A stretch of 64,000 nucleotides of DNA from Aquatica leii (Eukaryota > Arthropoda > Insecta > Coleoptera > Lampyridae), in assembly GCA_035610365.1 (NCBI GenBank), contig CM069432.1, positions 179,165,027 to 179,229,026 of the forward strand, in the 5' to 3' direction. The position numbers were made by a program, and so were the translations under genes. This document shows, in pieces, positions 23,541 to 34,244 of this stretch; position 1 is the first letter of the stretch; each line of letters opens with the position of its first letter. The notes under the pieces are model-generated. The model saw only the letters and a list, made by a program, of their open reading frames with translations. It had not been told where the DNA came from and searched no databases.

Positions 23541-23931
23541 TTGGTGCGTTCTTATAATTAACCAACAAAATGTATATGTAATCCGCGATTTATATGCAAG
23601 CAAAAAATGGCATTACATTAGAAGATACATTATACAATCTTCCAAACCTAGAAATTTCGTTAGTCTTTCAAGCAAAAAAAGGCAATCAACCGCATCTTAT
23701 AAAAATTTATTTGTTAATTATTTTATCTAGTAAGTAAGTATCTATATGTGGATTATGTTTAATAAAAAATGACTTACAAAATTGTTTTATTGTTCTTAAC
23801 TGTCATAAATTTTAATTTTTCGCTATTGTAAACCGTCTTTGGCAGTTTTTACGCACTTGTCAACATAAACGTCAAATTATTTTTGAGAGATTTTGAAATT
23901 TTGGGGGCCTCCTAGTATCTGTTCGAGCAAT

Positions 23932-24088
23932 AAAATGTAGTATTCAACTCGTTTCTGTCTAAATTGGACGCTTTTTTTTCCCTCGAGAACTTTTTAAACC
24001 CTCGTTTTACTCGGGTTTAAAAATGCCCTCTTGGGAAAAAAGCGTCCAATTTACACACGAACTCGTTAAATAAACTACTATTTTTTAA
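23932..24088. repeat. Foldback hairpin (MITE-like), copy 4
   Basis: Arms 23932-24000 and 24010-24088 pair almost throughout. AAATTGGACGCTTTTTTTTC pairs with GGAAAAAAGCGTCCAATTT, TTTTTAAACCCTCG pairs with CGGGTTTAAAAA, and the ends are AATGTAGTATT and AACTACTATTTT. The loop is about 10 bases, so a transcript would form one long hairpin. Confidence 0.7.
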
Positions 24089-24099
24089 ATTTTTGGTTA

Positions 24100-25600
24100 A
24101 CTTCTGTTTGTACATTGTATTTTTAATTTCTTTTTTTTTACTTCATAAGCATATATTCTAGATTTTTTTTCTTTAATTTTCCGTGTAAATAAATCCGTAT
24201 CAAAAACTATTGCAAAAATTTTGGAATTCAAAATATTCTTTTTTGGCTGTCTATTCCGTCTCTAATAAGATGTAATGTGTCGCTTAATGCGCGCCAGGTC
24301 TAAAATGCAAGTTAGATATGTTTAAATTATATTTTCTAGCAAAAAGGTATTTTCTATATGGCATTTTTTTAATGAAGTATTTTATGCAATTTTTTTTGTA
24401 CATCTTTGTTTTTTTTAATGCTTTTATATTTACTATAAATAATGCTGCAGTGCAATTTACAAAATTACATTTATAAATAATTTAATTGTAGAAAATTATT
24501 AGATGCATTTGTATTTTAATTTATATTCGTTAATTATGTACGTCATCTAATATTTCAAATTCTCATGTAACTTTTAATCAAAGTGCCTTGTACGTTTAAA
24601 ATTTTATATAATTTTATTTTCTGTCGAACATAACTAACGTTTTGATGTCTAAAATGAATAATGGACAAAACACCTTTAATAATTAATTAATTTAGTTAAA
24701 ATTACATTAATCAAACTTAAACAGAACAAATAACGTATTTTATAAAATATTAATTTTTGTCTAAATTTATTAAAAAAACAAGGTCATCAAAATTAAAATA
24801 AGATTACTTTAGTCAATAATTTTAAAGCTAAATGATAAATTACTGTTGAAAACATTTGAACCAAAATGACAACGTACTTAACGCTATAGCAATTTACGAA
24901 AACCACAATTTTTGTATACCGTAAAACAAATTCTAACTTTAATTGCGTTTGAACTCCAAAACTTTTAATTAATAAAAATTTCACATGAATATTAAACAAA
25001 AAGTAACACTAGATTTTTAGTTTGTGATTTTATTTGCAAAATACATATTATTATTAATTGACATCTTTCAAGCTCAAAGAATTCTGAAAAATAATTTGCC
25101 GATGTCTTATAGATACTGTCATTCGCCAAACACTTAATTAGAATGTTGCACGCGATGGCATTTAGTGAATAAAAAATCGATTATTAATCTTAATTATTCC
25201 TAGAGTCTCTATAATGAAACCATTATTATTCATGTTCGGTGGTTTTATAAACTCCAGTTTTTTATACAAGTTTACTCCCTGCAACTTGTGCTAATGCGTT
25301 TATTTTTAAAAATGAAACGAAGAATTTTTCTAGCGTACTTCCTATGCAAAATGCATCGTTGTGATTTATTATAGCTTGCGGAACTTCATATGACCTATTA
25401 AAGTGATAAGGTTAGTTTTGAAAATCGTTATTACAGTCTTTAAATATAAAGATATTATCGTAAAACGTATTTTGTGCAGAGTTATTTAATTTATTTTAAT
25501 TTATTTTGTTTTACATATACGATTTTTAAAAGAGTTTAGTGTTACAGTTATCAACTGCTAAAACGGTCGTTGAATATAGTTCCGTCCTTTGTTTTTTCAC
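24100..25600. other. Non-coding AT-rich stretch
   Basis: No supported gene on either strand. The short minus-strand frame at 24793-24999 has no recognisable domain. Confidence 0.4.
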
Positions 25601-25619
25601 AGAATTTACAGTTTTAACT

Positions 25620-25900
25620 AATTTAGTAATATCTTTTGTCAGTTGTTTTGCCAACTACAGGCTCGTAAAAATTGTCAATAGCAACATTTCTGCCTTTATT
25701 CAAATACGGTTCCAATAATTTTAGGACAAAGTGCTGAAAAAAACGTTGATTTTTAGGCCACGCGTCATCGTTTTCTAAGTAAGCTAATCCATTTATTACA
25801 TATTTGAAACTTAAATCAACAGCCAGCTAAAAGTAAACTTATCTGGTTTGCTAGCCATGTATTTGTAACACTTCTCCAGGGCAGCACTGTAGATGTGTAA
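25620..25900 (-). pseudogene. piggyBac-like transposase, downstream half (relic)
   Basis: The minus strand reads YMASKPDKF, then after a shift a VDLSFKYVINGLAYLEND segment, KNQRFFQHFVLKLLEPYL and NKGRNVAIDNFYEPVVGKTT. This is the segment of piggyBac transposases around the second catalytic Asp (GRNVAIDNFY). It is in line with the upstream half at 27350-27800 but separated from it by about 1.45 kb of later insertions. At least one frameshift is visible. Confidence 0.75.
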
Positions 25901-26183
25901 TGTGTAATTGTTTCTTAGGGTTTAATGACACAAATTAAACAAAATACAAATTTTGTCTTAATTTGTGACAATTATACCGTCGCTTGCAAAACATAAAAAA
26001 TTGAATAATAATTTTAATGCGTTTACAATAAAATCTGAACAGATACCTAGATAAATAAACTGTCTGACCTTAGTTTTCTGTTGCCCCTCTCACAACGCAC
26101 TTTTTGAATTAGTCGTTTTTGAAGTTTTTGACTTTTTAATTTTTATTTACTTTTAACATTACCCATTTTCTTTTAAATTTACT

Positions 26184-27111
26184 GTCTAGACTAGTGATGG
26201 TGAATTTCGTTACTTTTGAGTAATCGTTACTATTCGTTACTTATACTTTTTGTATTCGTTACTTTAATTCGTTACGTTGATTACTTTGGATACTATGACT
26301 ACTTTGACAACTGTATGTTTTTGTGGTAATAAATACGGGTACCGGAATATAATTCCTTGAATCGTTTCGCGATAGGGTTTTGATTACCTTAGACGTATGT
26401 GCATAAATGACTAGAACGTGTTGTAAAATTCTAATTTATGTAAACATTTTTGACAGTAGCTGATACCGGAGAAACTTATCATTTTAAATACAAAACAGAA
26501 CATATGTACTTTGGATTGTTAGTATTTATTAAGGTTTTCAATATTAATTTTAAGAAATGGAAATACGCACAATATATAATGTAAAAGCTTCAAAAAATAC
26601 TCCCAAGTATAAAATTATAAATTTTCGATAATAATCAATTTTGTTTTTTGCTCAATTTTGAAAAAGATGTTATCCAGAAAATAACAGAATTAACATTTGT
26701 ATATGTATGAATACAAATAAGTACACTTATACCCCAAAACGTTGATAATTTTGGTTTTATAAATTGCACAATTTAAGGAATTTAATAAGACATCTAAGAT
26801 AAGAACAGAGATCACTATTATCCGTATAATAATGTGTTTAAAAAGTTAAGGTTCTGTGTCGTTTATGCGCTTTGTATTCAATACTATCCCTACAAAGTTA
26901 CAATTCATAAAACGAGTAATGATGTACTATGTGTACTGAGTACAAACGGGTACTGGAACCGATTTTGCAGTTGTGAATACTGTAATCGAATGGTACGAAT
27001 GTAACTATGTAACGAATACTTTGCCTTTCGAGTAATCGTTACTTCGGATCCTAGCGAGTAACGAGTACTCAAGTAACGAATAGTTACTTATTCTCCATCA
27101 CTAGTCTAGAC
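26184..27111. mobile_element. hAT-type MITE with 8-bp target duplication
   Basis: The element is 26192-27103 (912 bp); GTCTAGAC flanks it on both sides (26184-26191 and 27104-27111). The ends are TAGTGATGGTGAATTTCGTT and, inward from the right, TAGTGATGGAGAATAAGTAA. The TSD fits the hAT target consensus nTnnnnAn. Subterminal regions are full of CGTTAC / GTAACG hexamers, the kind of clustered motif bound by hAT transposases. It has no coding capacity. It lies between the two halves of the piggyBac relic. Confidence 0.85.
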
Positions 27112-27349
27112 CGATCGCGAGTTATCGAACGAACTCTATCAAATCAAAAATGCCTTCACTATAATTGTAAATTTTGCCTTATTGCATTATGAGGGGTTGA
27201 CCGTCATTATTGACGGCTTTTTTTCTGTTCATTTAATTAGTTTTCTAACGGATGTGTTTCCTGTGAAAATTGTAAAATGCAGTTTCTATTGATGACTGCA
27301 GAATACGTATTACAACAAGAAATTGAATTGCACATCTTATTTGAAACTA

Positions 27350-27810
27350 ATTCTTACAATTAATTTAAATTTTAAATTAAAATCGAAATTTATTTCATCT
27401 TGCTTTTGACGGCAATAGTTGTTCATCAATGATGATGTTTTCCCCAGGCGTGTAGCAGCTTCTGCAATTGGATATGAACCTGTCTTACATTTCTAATACT
27501 AAACAGAACTTGTCATTCTTTAAACGCTCACTTCTAGTGGATTGAGTATAAAATCTTAAAAACCTCATAATCTCACGGAATCTTTGATGCGACAATGTTG
27601 TACTAAAAAAAGCAGGCCTCCACACGTTTGACCATAAGTTATTAACTTTGAAAACACAAGCATTATATGTCATACGACCAACTAAAATAGCAATAAAAGT
27701 TTTAAGTTCTGAAATAAATATGCCTACATCATCATCTTCCAGTTGTCCCTTGGCCTCGGTTACAGTGCAGTTTTGAATATACCGTAGAATATAATAATAT
27801 ATAATATAAA
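27350..27810 (-). pseudogene. piggyBac-like transposase, upstream half (relic)
   Basis: A minus-strand frame open from about 27800 reads VGIFISELKTFIAILVGRMT, NLWSNVWRPAFFSTTLSHQR, FREIMRFLRF and SERLKNDKFCLVLEM, then a TAG, then DRFISNCRSCYTPGENIIID followed by EQLLPSKAR. IIIDEQL includes the first catalytic Asp of the piggyBac DDD triad. Stops at the TAG and after KAR show that it is dead. The normal continuation is found at 25620-25900. Confidence 0.8.
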
Positions 27811-28440
27811 TAAATGAAATTCGCTAAGTGCGGAGTTTGTTACACGCCGTTTTGTAAAAGAAATTGGCCCAGGAATATCACAAATTTCACAATGTTTTTA
27901 ACCAGTAAAAAGCCCTTACTGTTCTTAATACTTCATACACTTTTTTTTCAAATATATTAGCATACGTCATCTACGTTATTTCTGACAGAAGTTATGCAAA
28001 AATAAATTTATATAACTATTCCTAATTTGAAGACAGTTTATATTATACTATTTTACTTAAAACAGTAATAAATAATTGTACAGAATTGTTCTTTTATTGT
28101 TGATACTTTAGATCAGTTACAGATTAATATTACTGTTTCATTTATACATTGTCCAATTTTTTTAATTTGTTATTTATGGCAACTGTATATGTACTTTATC
28201 ATTGTGTAGTCGTTATTCAGATTTACTATACAGAATTTTTTTGCCGCGGTAGCCACATTAGTGACTCAAATGATTAAGAATGTTCGTATTATTTTCTTCT
28301 ATCGATTGTCTATTTCCAACTATTTACATTAGTTGCATTTTTATTGTTATTTTTTGTGGTGCATCTAGAAAGAAGGAATATACTGTAGTTAAAATTCTTT
28401 AGTTTATTGAAGAATTGAAACATCACCTACCAGTTGATAG

Positions 28441-29585
28441 TTTATAGAAAACCGGTGTGAAGTTAGCCACGGATCTATTATCGAAATGCCAAACACATAA
28501 AGTTTAGCGATCTCCCACAAAAATTTACAGAAATTGGCTAATTTGAATTGAACGCGAAATCAATGCTCTTTTTCAAAGCAACACAAATATACCAAATATT
28601 TGTGTTACCTTCGGAAGGAAACACTTACAATAAAAAAAATGAGTTGCATAAGTGAAGATAAAAAATTTACCAATTTTTAGGCAAACAACATTGAATACTC
28701 TATTAAAAGTAGTTGGCTTTCGTTTAGTAGTAACCAAACAAAAAATGCATTATACTTCATCTGCATTATTTTTCGTAGACAATTTCTTCGTGAAATAAGG
28801 AAATTTAGAAATGATAGTAAGAAAATGTATTACTTGGAAGAAACTTGGGGCTACTGCAAAAGTTTGGATGGATACAACGATTAAAACAGCAAGACAAGCC
28901 TTTGTTTATGACCTATCAACTGCTAGATCCCTTTGGCAAAGAAATATGATTAATCGTTTTACACATAGGATCAGATGAAGGATTTGTTGAAAATTAATTG
29001 CTGATTTTTGTGTCGAAAGAAACAACTGATTACCACCAGTAAATGAATGCAGATGTGTTTGAGAGGTAGTTAGAATCAATTTGGCTTACTTTAGAAGAAG
29101 GTCCTGTGATTGTTTTAAACAATGCTCCCTACCACAACAGCAAACTTTAAACAAATCCAACTTCTGTTTATAAAAAGACTGAAGCAGAATTGTTACAACT
29201 TGTCAAAAAACATAAATGCAGTAAATGAAATGGTAAAAGCAAGTAATCGAATTGTTTTGCGACTACCACCATATCACTGCGAACTGAACCTAATAGAACT
29301 AATATGGGGACAAATTAAAAGAGAATTTAGTAAAAAGAATACTACATTTAAGATGCAAGATGTTATGAATTTTTTTTTGAATCCGTTAGAAATGTTACTT
29401 CTGAAAATTGGAAAACACGTGTACAGCACGTGATTAAAGTGGAACAAGGCATGTGGCAGATGGACTTTACATTAGAGTAGTTGAACTACTAATCATTTCT
29501 TTCTATCTCTATAAATTAAACATTAAATTTATTAAATAAAATTTGTGGTAGGTGCTTAACTTCATCTGTTGACCATTTCGATAAT
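28441..29585 (+). pseudogene. IS630/Tc1-like DDE transposase element, relic 1
   Basis: On the plus strand, pieces of a DDE transposase related to the near-intact copy at 55.7-57.0 kb: YYLEETWGYCKSLDG (about 28830), HIGSDEGFVEN with a stop then LLIFVSKETTDYH (about 28970), FERW and GPVIVLNNAPYHNSK (about 29100), VYKKTEAELLQLVKKHK, then IVLRLPPYHCELNLIELIWG (29240-29310) and HVIKVEQGMWQMD (29425). The catalytic Asp of the second motif is Asn (LNNAP). Inverted ends match: CTATTATCGAAATG at about 28475-28488 and, inverted, at 29572-29585, with similarity continuing inward (ACATAAAGTTTAGC / ACAGATGAAGTTAAGC). Confidence 0.75.
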
Positions 29586-29839
29586 AGTCATATACATTCG
29601 TTTAGAATTTAAATACAATTTAAAACATTTAAACATTTTCAAATTAAAGTTACCATATAAATATACGCTACAAACATGATTTATTATCTGTAGATAGCTA
29701 TAAACGATGGTAAATACGTTGAGTTAGTTTAACACCCGCGAATTTCAAAATATACTTTGAATTATTCGTCGGGATAAAACCACAACGTAAAAGGACATTG
29801 GGGGTGAGCAATGTCAATGCAATTGTGTAAACGCCAACA

Positions 29840-29901
29840 GAGTGAACTACTAGACAGCTGTTTCGCCCTTTTGAGGCTCATCAGTAGTAGGAGATACACT
29901 C
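29840..29901 (-). ncRNA. Hammerhead ribozyme in the inverted monomer
   Basis: Minus-strand core CTGATGA (29878-29884), stem II GCCT-CAAAA-GGGC (one G-U wobble), GAAAC, AGCT, GTC, with both stem I helices kept. Probably active. Confidence 0.85.
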
Positions 29902-30160
29902 TAATGTTGTTCCCACAATTGCATTGACGCCCCTTATAGCTTTATAACGACGAATAATTCAAAGTATATTTTGAAATTCGCGGGTGTTCAACTAACTCAA
30001 CGTATTTATCATCGTTTATAGCTATCTACAGTTAATTTTAATCACATAGTAAATTTATACTATGAGATGGCTCTGCCATCAAACACTTTTGAATGGTAAC
30101 TTCATCGTACTTAATTATAAAGCTATAAGGGGCGTCAATGCAATTGTGGGAACAACATTA

Positions 30161-30222
30161 GAGTGTATCTCCTACTACTGATGAGCCCCAAAAGGGCGAA
30201 ACAGCTGTCTAGTAGTTCACTC
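30161..30222 (+). ncRNA. Hammerhead ribozyme, monomer 1
   Basis: Full core: CTGATGA, GCCC-CAAAA-GGGC, GAAAC, AGCT, GTC. Stem I is TACTA/TAGTA and GAGTG/CACTC around an internal loop. Predicted cleavage is after 30209. Confidence 0.92.
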
Positions 30223-30503
30223 TGGTGGCGTTTACACAATTGCATTGACATTGCTCACCCCCAATGTCCTTTTACGTTGTGGTTTTATCCCGACGAATAA
30301 TTCAAAGTATATTTTGAAATTCGCGGGTGTTAAACTAACTCAACGTATTTACCATCGTTTATAGCTATCTACAGTTAATTTTAATCACATAGTAAATTTA
30401 TACTATGAGATGGCTCTGCCATCAAACACTTTTGAATGGTAACTTCATCGTACTTAATTATAAAGCTATAAGGGGCGTCAATGCAATTGTGGGAACAACA
30501 TTA

Positions 30504-30565
30504 GAGTGTATCTCCTACTACTGATGAGCCCCAAAAGGGCGAAACAGCTGTCTAGTAGTTCACTC
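30504..30565 (+). ncRNA. Hammerhead ribozyme, monomer 2
   Basis: Identical core to monomer 1; predicted cleavage after 30552. Confidence 0.92.
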
Positions 30566-30846
30566 TGGTGGCGTTTACACAATTGCATTGACATTGCTCA
30601 CCCCCAATGTCCTTTTACGTTGTGGTTTTATCCCGACGAATAATTCAAAGTATATTTTGAAATTCGCGGGTGTTAAACTAACTCAACGTATTTACCATCG
30701 TTTATAGCTATCTACAGTTAATTTTAATCACATAGTAAATTTATACTATGAGATGGCTCTGCCATCAAACACTTTTGAATGGTAACTTCATCGTACTTAA
30801 TTATAAAGCTATAAGGGGCGTCAATGCAATTGTGGGAACAACGTTA

Positions 30847-30908
30847 GAGTGTATCTCCTACTACTGATGAGCCCCAAAAAGGCGAAACAGCTGTCTAGTA
30901 GTTCACTC
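30847..30908 (+). ncRNA. Hammerhead ribozyme, monomer 3 (stem II mismatch)
   Basis: Core as in monomer 1, but the stem II 3' strand reads AGGC instead of GGGC, leaving a C-A mismatch next to the loop. The catalytic bases are intact. Confidence 0.88.
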
Positions 30909-31189
30909 TGGTGGCGTTTACACAATTGCATTGACATTGCTCACCCCCAATGTCCTTTTACGTTGTGGTTTTATCCCGACGAATAATTCAAAGTATATTT
31001 TGAAATTCGCGGGTGTTAAACTAACTCAACGTATTTACCATCGTTTATAGCTATCTACAGTTAATTTTAATCACATAGTAAATTTATACTATGAGATGGC
31101 TCTGCCATCAAACACTTTTGAATGGTAACTTCATCGTACTTAATTATAAAGCTATAAGGGGCGTCAATGCAATTGTGGGAACAACATTA

Positions 31190-31251
31190 GAGTGTATCTC
31201 CTACTACTGATGAGCCCCAAAAGGGCGAAACAGCTGTCTAGTAGTTCACTC
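31190..31251 (+). ncRNA. Hammerhead ribozyme, monomer 4
   Basis: Identical core to monomer 1; predicted cleavage after 31238. Confidence 0.92.
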
Positions 31252-31532
31252 TGGTGGCGTTTACACAATTGCATTGACATTGCTCACCCCCAATGTCCTT
31301 TTACGTTGTGGTTTTATCCCGACGAATAATTCAAAATATATTTTGAAATTCGCGGGTGTTAAACTAACTCAACGTATTTACCATCGTTTATAGCTATCTA
31401 CAGTTAATTTTAATCACATAGTAAATTTATACTATGAGATGGCTCTGCCATCAAACACTTTTGAATGGTAACTTCATCGTACTTAATTATAAAGCTATAA
31501 GGGGCGTCAATGCAATTGTGGGAACAACATTA

Positions 31533-31594
31533 GAGTGTATCTCCTACTACTGATGAGCCCCAAAAGGGCGAAACAGCTGTCTAGTAGTTCACTC
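31533..31594 (+). ncRNA. Hammerhead ribozyme, monomer 5
   Basis: Identical core to monomer 1; predicted cleavage after 31581. Downstream in this monomer a CACCCC run has lost one C relative to the others. Confidence 0.92.
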
Positions 31595-31874
31595 TGGTGG
31601 CGTTTACACAATTGCATTGACATTGCTCACCCCAATGTCCTTTTACGTTGTGGTTTTATCCCGACGAATAATTCAAAGTATATTTTGAAATTCGCGGGTG
31701 TTAAACTAACTCAACGTATTTACCATCGTTTATAGCTATCTACAGTTAATTTTAATCACATAGTAAATTTATACTATGAGATGGCTCTGCCATCAAACAC
31801 TTTTGAATGGTAACTTCATCGTACTTAATTATAAAGCTATAAGGGGCGTCAATGCAATTGTGGGAACAACATTA

Positions 31875-31936
31875 GAGTGTATCTCCTACTACTGATGAGC
31901 CCCAAAAGGGCGAAACAGCTGTCTAGTAGTTCACTC
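31875..31936 (+). ncRNA. Hammerhead ribozyme, monomer 6
   Basis: Identical core to monomer 1; predicted cleavage after 31923. Confidence 0.92.
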
Positions 31937-32219
31937 TGGTGGCGTTTACACAATTGCATTGACATTGCTCACCCCCAATGTCCTTTTACGTTGTGGTTTT
32001 ATCCCGACGAATAATTCAAAGTATATTTTGAAATTCGCGGGTGTTAAACTAACTCAACGTATTTACCATCGTTTATAGCTATCTACAGTTAATTTTAATC
32101 ACATAGTAAATTTATACTATGAGATGGCTCTGCCATCAAACACTTTTGAATGATTTATTATGTTTTTATATAATATTTAGTAAAAAAATTTAAAAATAGT
32201 TTTAATAAACACATATTTA

Positions 32220-32660
32220 AACATGTAATTGTAATAGTGCGATTTTTACAAAGATAGTCATAATTGATTTTTTTGAAAATTCGTTTACAGATTATTAACA
32301 AAATATTAAAAAATTGCGATATGGCTGTTTCTTGAAAAAGTGTATTAATGTAAAATGCGTAAATACGCGCTGCCATTCCGGTTTAGACCGTGCATAAAAA
32401 ATGAAATTTTCACAAAGATAATCATTTTTGGTTTTTTTTGCAAAGTTGTTTATAATTAGATTAAACAATTATTAACAACATTAAAAAATTACGATGTGGC
32501 TATTTCTTAAAAAAAATATTTTACGTCGAATTTGCAGCCTTCATTCTGGCATAAACAAACACAATTTTCACAAAGACAGCCACTTTTAATTTTTCTGCAA
32601 ATTTGTTTATAATTAGATCAAACAATTATTAACAACATATTAAAAAGTTTCGATCGCACA
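32220..32660 (+). repeat. Degenerate tandem repeat, about 160 bp, three copies
   Basis: Repeat starts (AAAGATAGTCAT, AAAGATAATCAT, AAAGACAGCCAC) are at 32250, 32414 and 32572, giving periods of 164 and 158. Each copy continues with a T-run, TTGTTTATAATTAGAT, CAATTATTAACAACAT, AAAAAATT and a CGAT.TGGCT-type block. It is old and diverged. It lies between the hammerhead array and the right-hand inverted arm. Confidence 0.7.
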
Positions 32661-32724
32661 ATTAGATGTTTAAATATATCTTTATTAAAATTACTTTCAT
32701 TATTTTTATTAAAAATTATATAAA

Positions 32725-32864
32725 AATATAATAAATCATGTTTGTGGTATATATTTGTATGCAAACTTTAATTTGGAAATGCTTAATTGCTTTATATTGA
32801 CTTAAATTAAAAACAAAATTCTATTACTCGATCCGTGGCCAACTTCAGACCAGTTTATAGAAAT
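32725..32864. repeat. Right inverted arm matching 29590-29680 and 28441-28475
   Basis: Bases 32725-32785 (AATAAATCATGTTTGTGG then TTTGTATGCAAACTTTAATT) are the imperfect reverse complement of about 29625-29680. Bases 32829-32864 (ATCCGTGGCCAACTTCAGAC then CAGTTTATAG) are the reverse complement of 28441-28475, about 23 of 26 in the best block. They close a larger inverted structure around the transposase relic and the array. Confidence 0.6.
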
Positions 32865-33889
32865 CTTATTACGACATTTTAATTGTAGTTGTAGCAATTG
32901 CAATTATAAAAAAAATTCAATACAATCAAAACTGTTGTAAACACTAAACGTTTTTATTTATTTTAAAAATACAAACAAGAAAAGTCAACATTTGCAACTA
33001 AACCACTAAATGTAGAGCAATATAGAGCAAATAATAAGTACAAAATACTATATTCTGTAACAAGCTTGAAATTCCGAGCGCGAGCGTATGCTGGCGTGAG
33101 GAACCACAAGTTTTTTATTCCATCTGAGTAGCAGACCATACTTTGTCTTTCTCAGAAGGTATGAGCTAAATGCAATAAGATAAAATTTAAGCAAATTTTA
33201 GTTTTTGTATTGACACTTGAACAAAAATATTATTTTTATTACATTATATTAACATTTATATTATTCTCTGTGGGAACTATTATTGAAATTTAAAAGAGAT
33301 GTCAAATTTTTTGTCTGTAATTTAATTGTATTGTGTGATGTTAGGTTAATTATAAATCACTTACGTCAAAATTAAAACGTCGCATTTATATTTGACAGTT
33401 TTGATATCCATATGTATGTAATTTTGTTTGACGAGCGTTAGAATATTCATCACTATCACTTGTTATAAAATGAAAATGTATGTAAAGTATATAAGACGCA
33501 AGTGTTTTAAAATAAATAGTCTTGGCTACTGACGTAAGAAATAACGACCTACTATTATATGAGCAAGACATAAACGATGTATAAAACAAAGAGGGAAGAT
33601 TGATTGCATGCATTATGAATAAAGTTATTCAATTGACTTCAATCAAGTTGACGTTTTGTCAAACACGGGTTACTGTCATTTTTGCTTCGTTTTGTATCTT
33701 TCGTTATTATTATTTTGCATTATTTTATTTCAAATTGTTCTTTTTAGAACAAAAACATGTCCGGTTTCATTCAAGATATGAAATGGTGGCTAATTTACTT
33801 GCACACTTTAAACAAGAAAACGATAATGGGGGACTTGTGTGATTGCACTTTAAATAGAACAAGAAAGACAATTAACGTAGATCCTTAAT

Positions 33890-34240
33890 AGAGAAATCAC
33901 GTATAGGCCTTATGAAGATTAAACTTCTAAAACGTTACATAGAAAATCTAAACTCATTATTTCCACGTGAAGTAGTTCTAATGGATCAAACTTGGACATT
34001 TGCTAAAGGAAGTTTAATGCAATCAAAGTGATATGAGCCCATGAAAAGTGATATTACAGTAAGCACATTGGTAAGGACGGTTATGGAGATGAAAAAATAA
34101 TTTCAATGTGAAACGAAGCACTACAATAGTTCTGAAGTATGGCAAAAGTGCGTGACCCATACAGAAAAACTAATACAAGAGTGCTACACCTGAGAATAGT
34201 TTATAGACATTACAGTGTACCAACTAACTAGGATAGCAAA
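33890..34240 (+). pseudogene. IS630/Tc1-like DDE transposase relic with internal deletion
   Basis: The plus strand reads a KLLKRYIENLNSLFPREVVL-like segment then MDQTWTFAKGSLMQSK (first catalytic Asp), followed by a stop and decay. About 100 bp on it gives WQKCVTHTEKLIQECYT, which resembles the end of the same family. The region holding the second Asp and the Glu is missing. Diverged from the other copies in this window. Confidence 0.45.
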
Positions 34241-34244
34241 CACT

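Larger units (their letters stand above)
29688..32149 (+). mobile_element. Hammerhead-ribozyme tandem array, locus 2
   Basis: One inverted monomer (29688 to about 29948) followed by seven direct monomer segments, six of them with ribozyme, at a period of 343 bp; the last interval is 342 because one C is missing. CTGATGA positions are 30178, 30521, 30864, 31207, 31550 and 31892. Copies are nearly identical. Each contains GATGGCTCTGCCATC (hairpin), the 15-bp inverted pair GTCAATGCAATTGTG / CACAATTGCATTGAC around the ribozyme, and CATAGTA...TACTATG. The array is flanked by a 12-bp duplication ATGATTTATTAT (29676-29687 and 32150-32161). Open frames in it simply read through the repeat. It fits metazoan retrozymes or non-autonomous Penelope-like elements, whose tandem transcript self-cleaves to monomers. 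Confidence 0.9.

Noticed and set aside
31535..31735. Open frame of 66 codons within the repeat array (and similar ones at 8776-8991 and 9136-9327)
   Set aside because: They read through the ribozyme repeat in different frames and strands, and the frame at 31535 exists only because of a one-base deletion. They are not conserved between monomers, so they are not proteins.
29688..32149. Possible CRISPR array or centromeric satellite
   Set aside because: The 343-bp monomers are repeated whole with no unique spacers, carry hammerhead cores, and have defined ends with a target duplication.
33060..33120. GCGAGCGTATGCTGGCGTGAG segment as a gene or transposon end
   Set aside because: It is GC-richer than its surroundings but has no partner end, duplication or reading frame.
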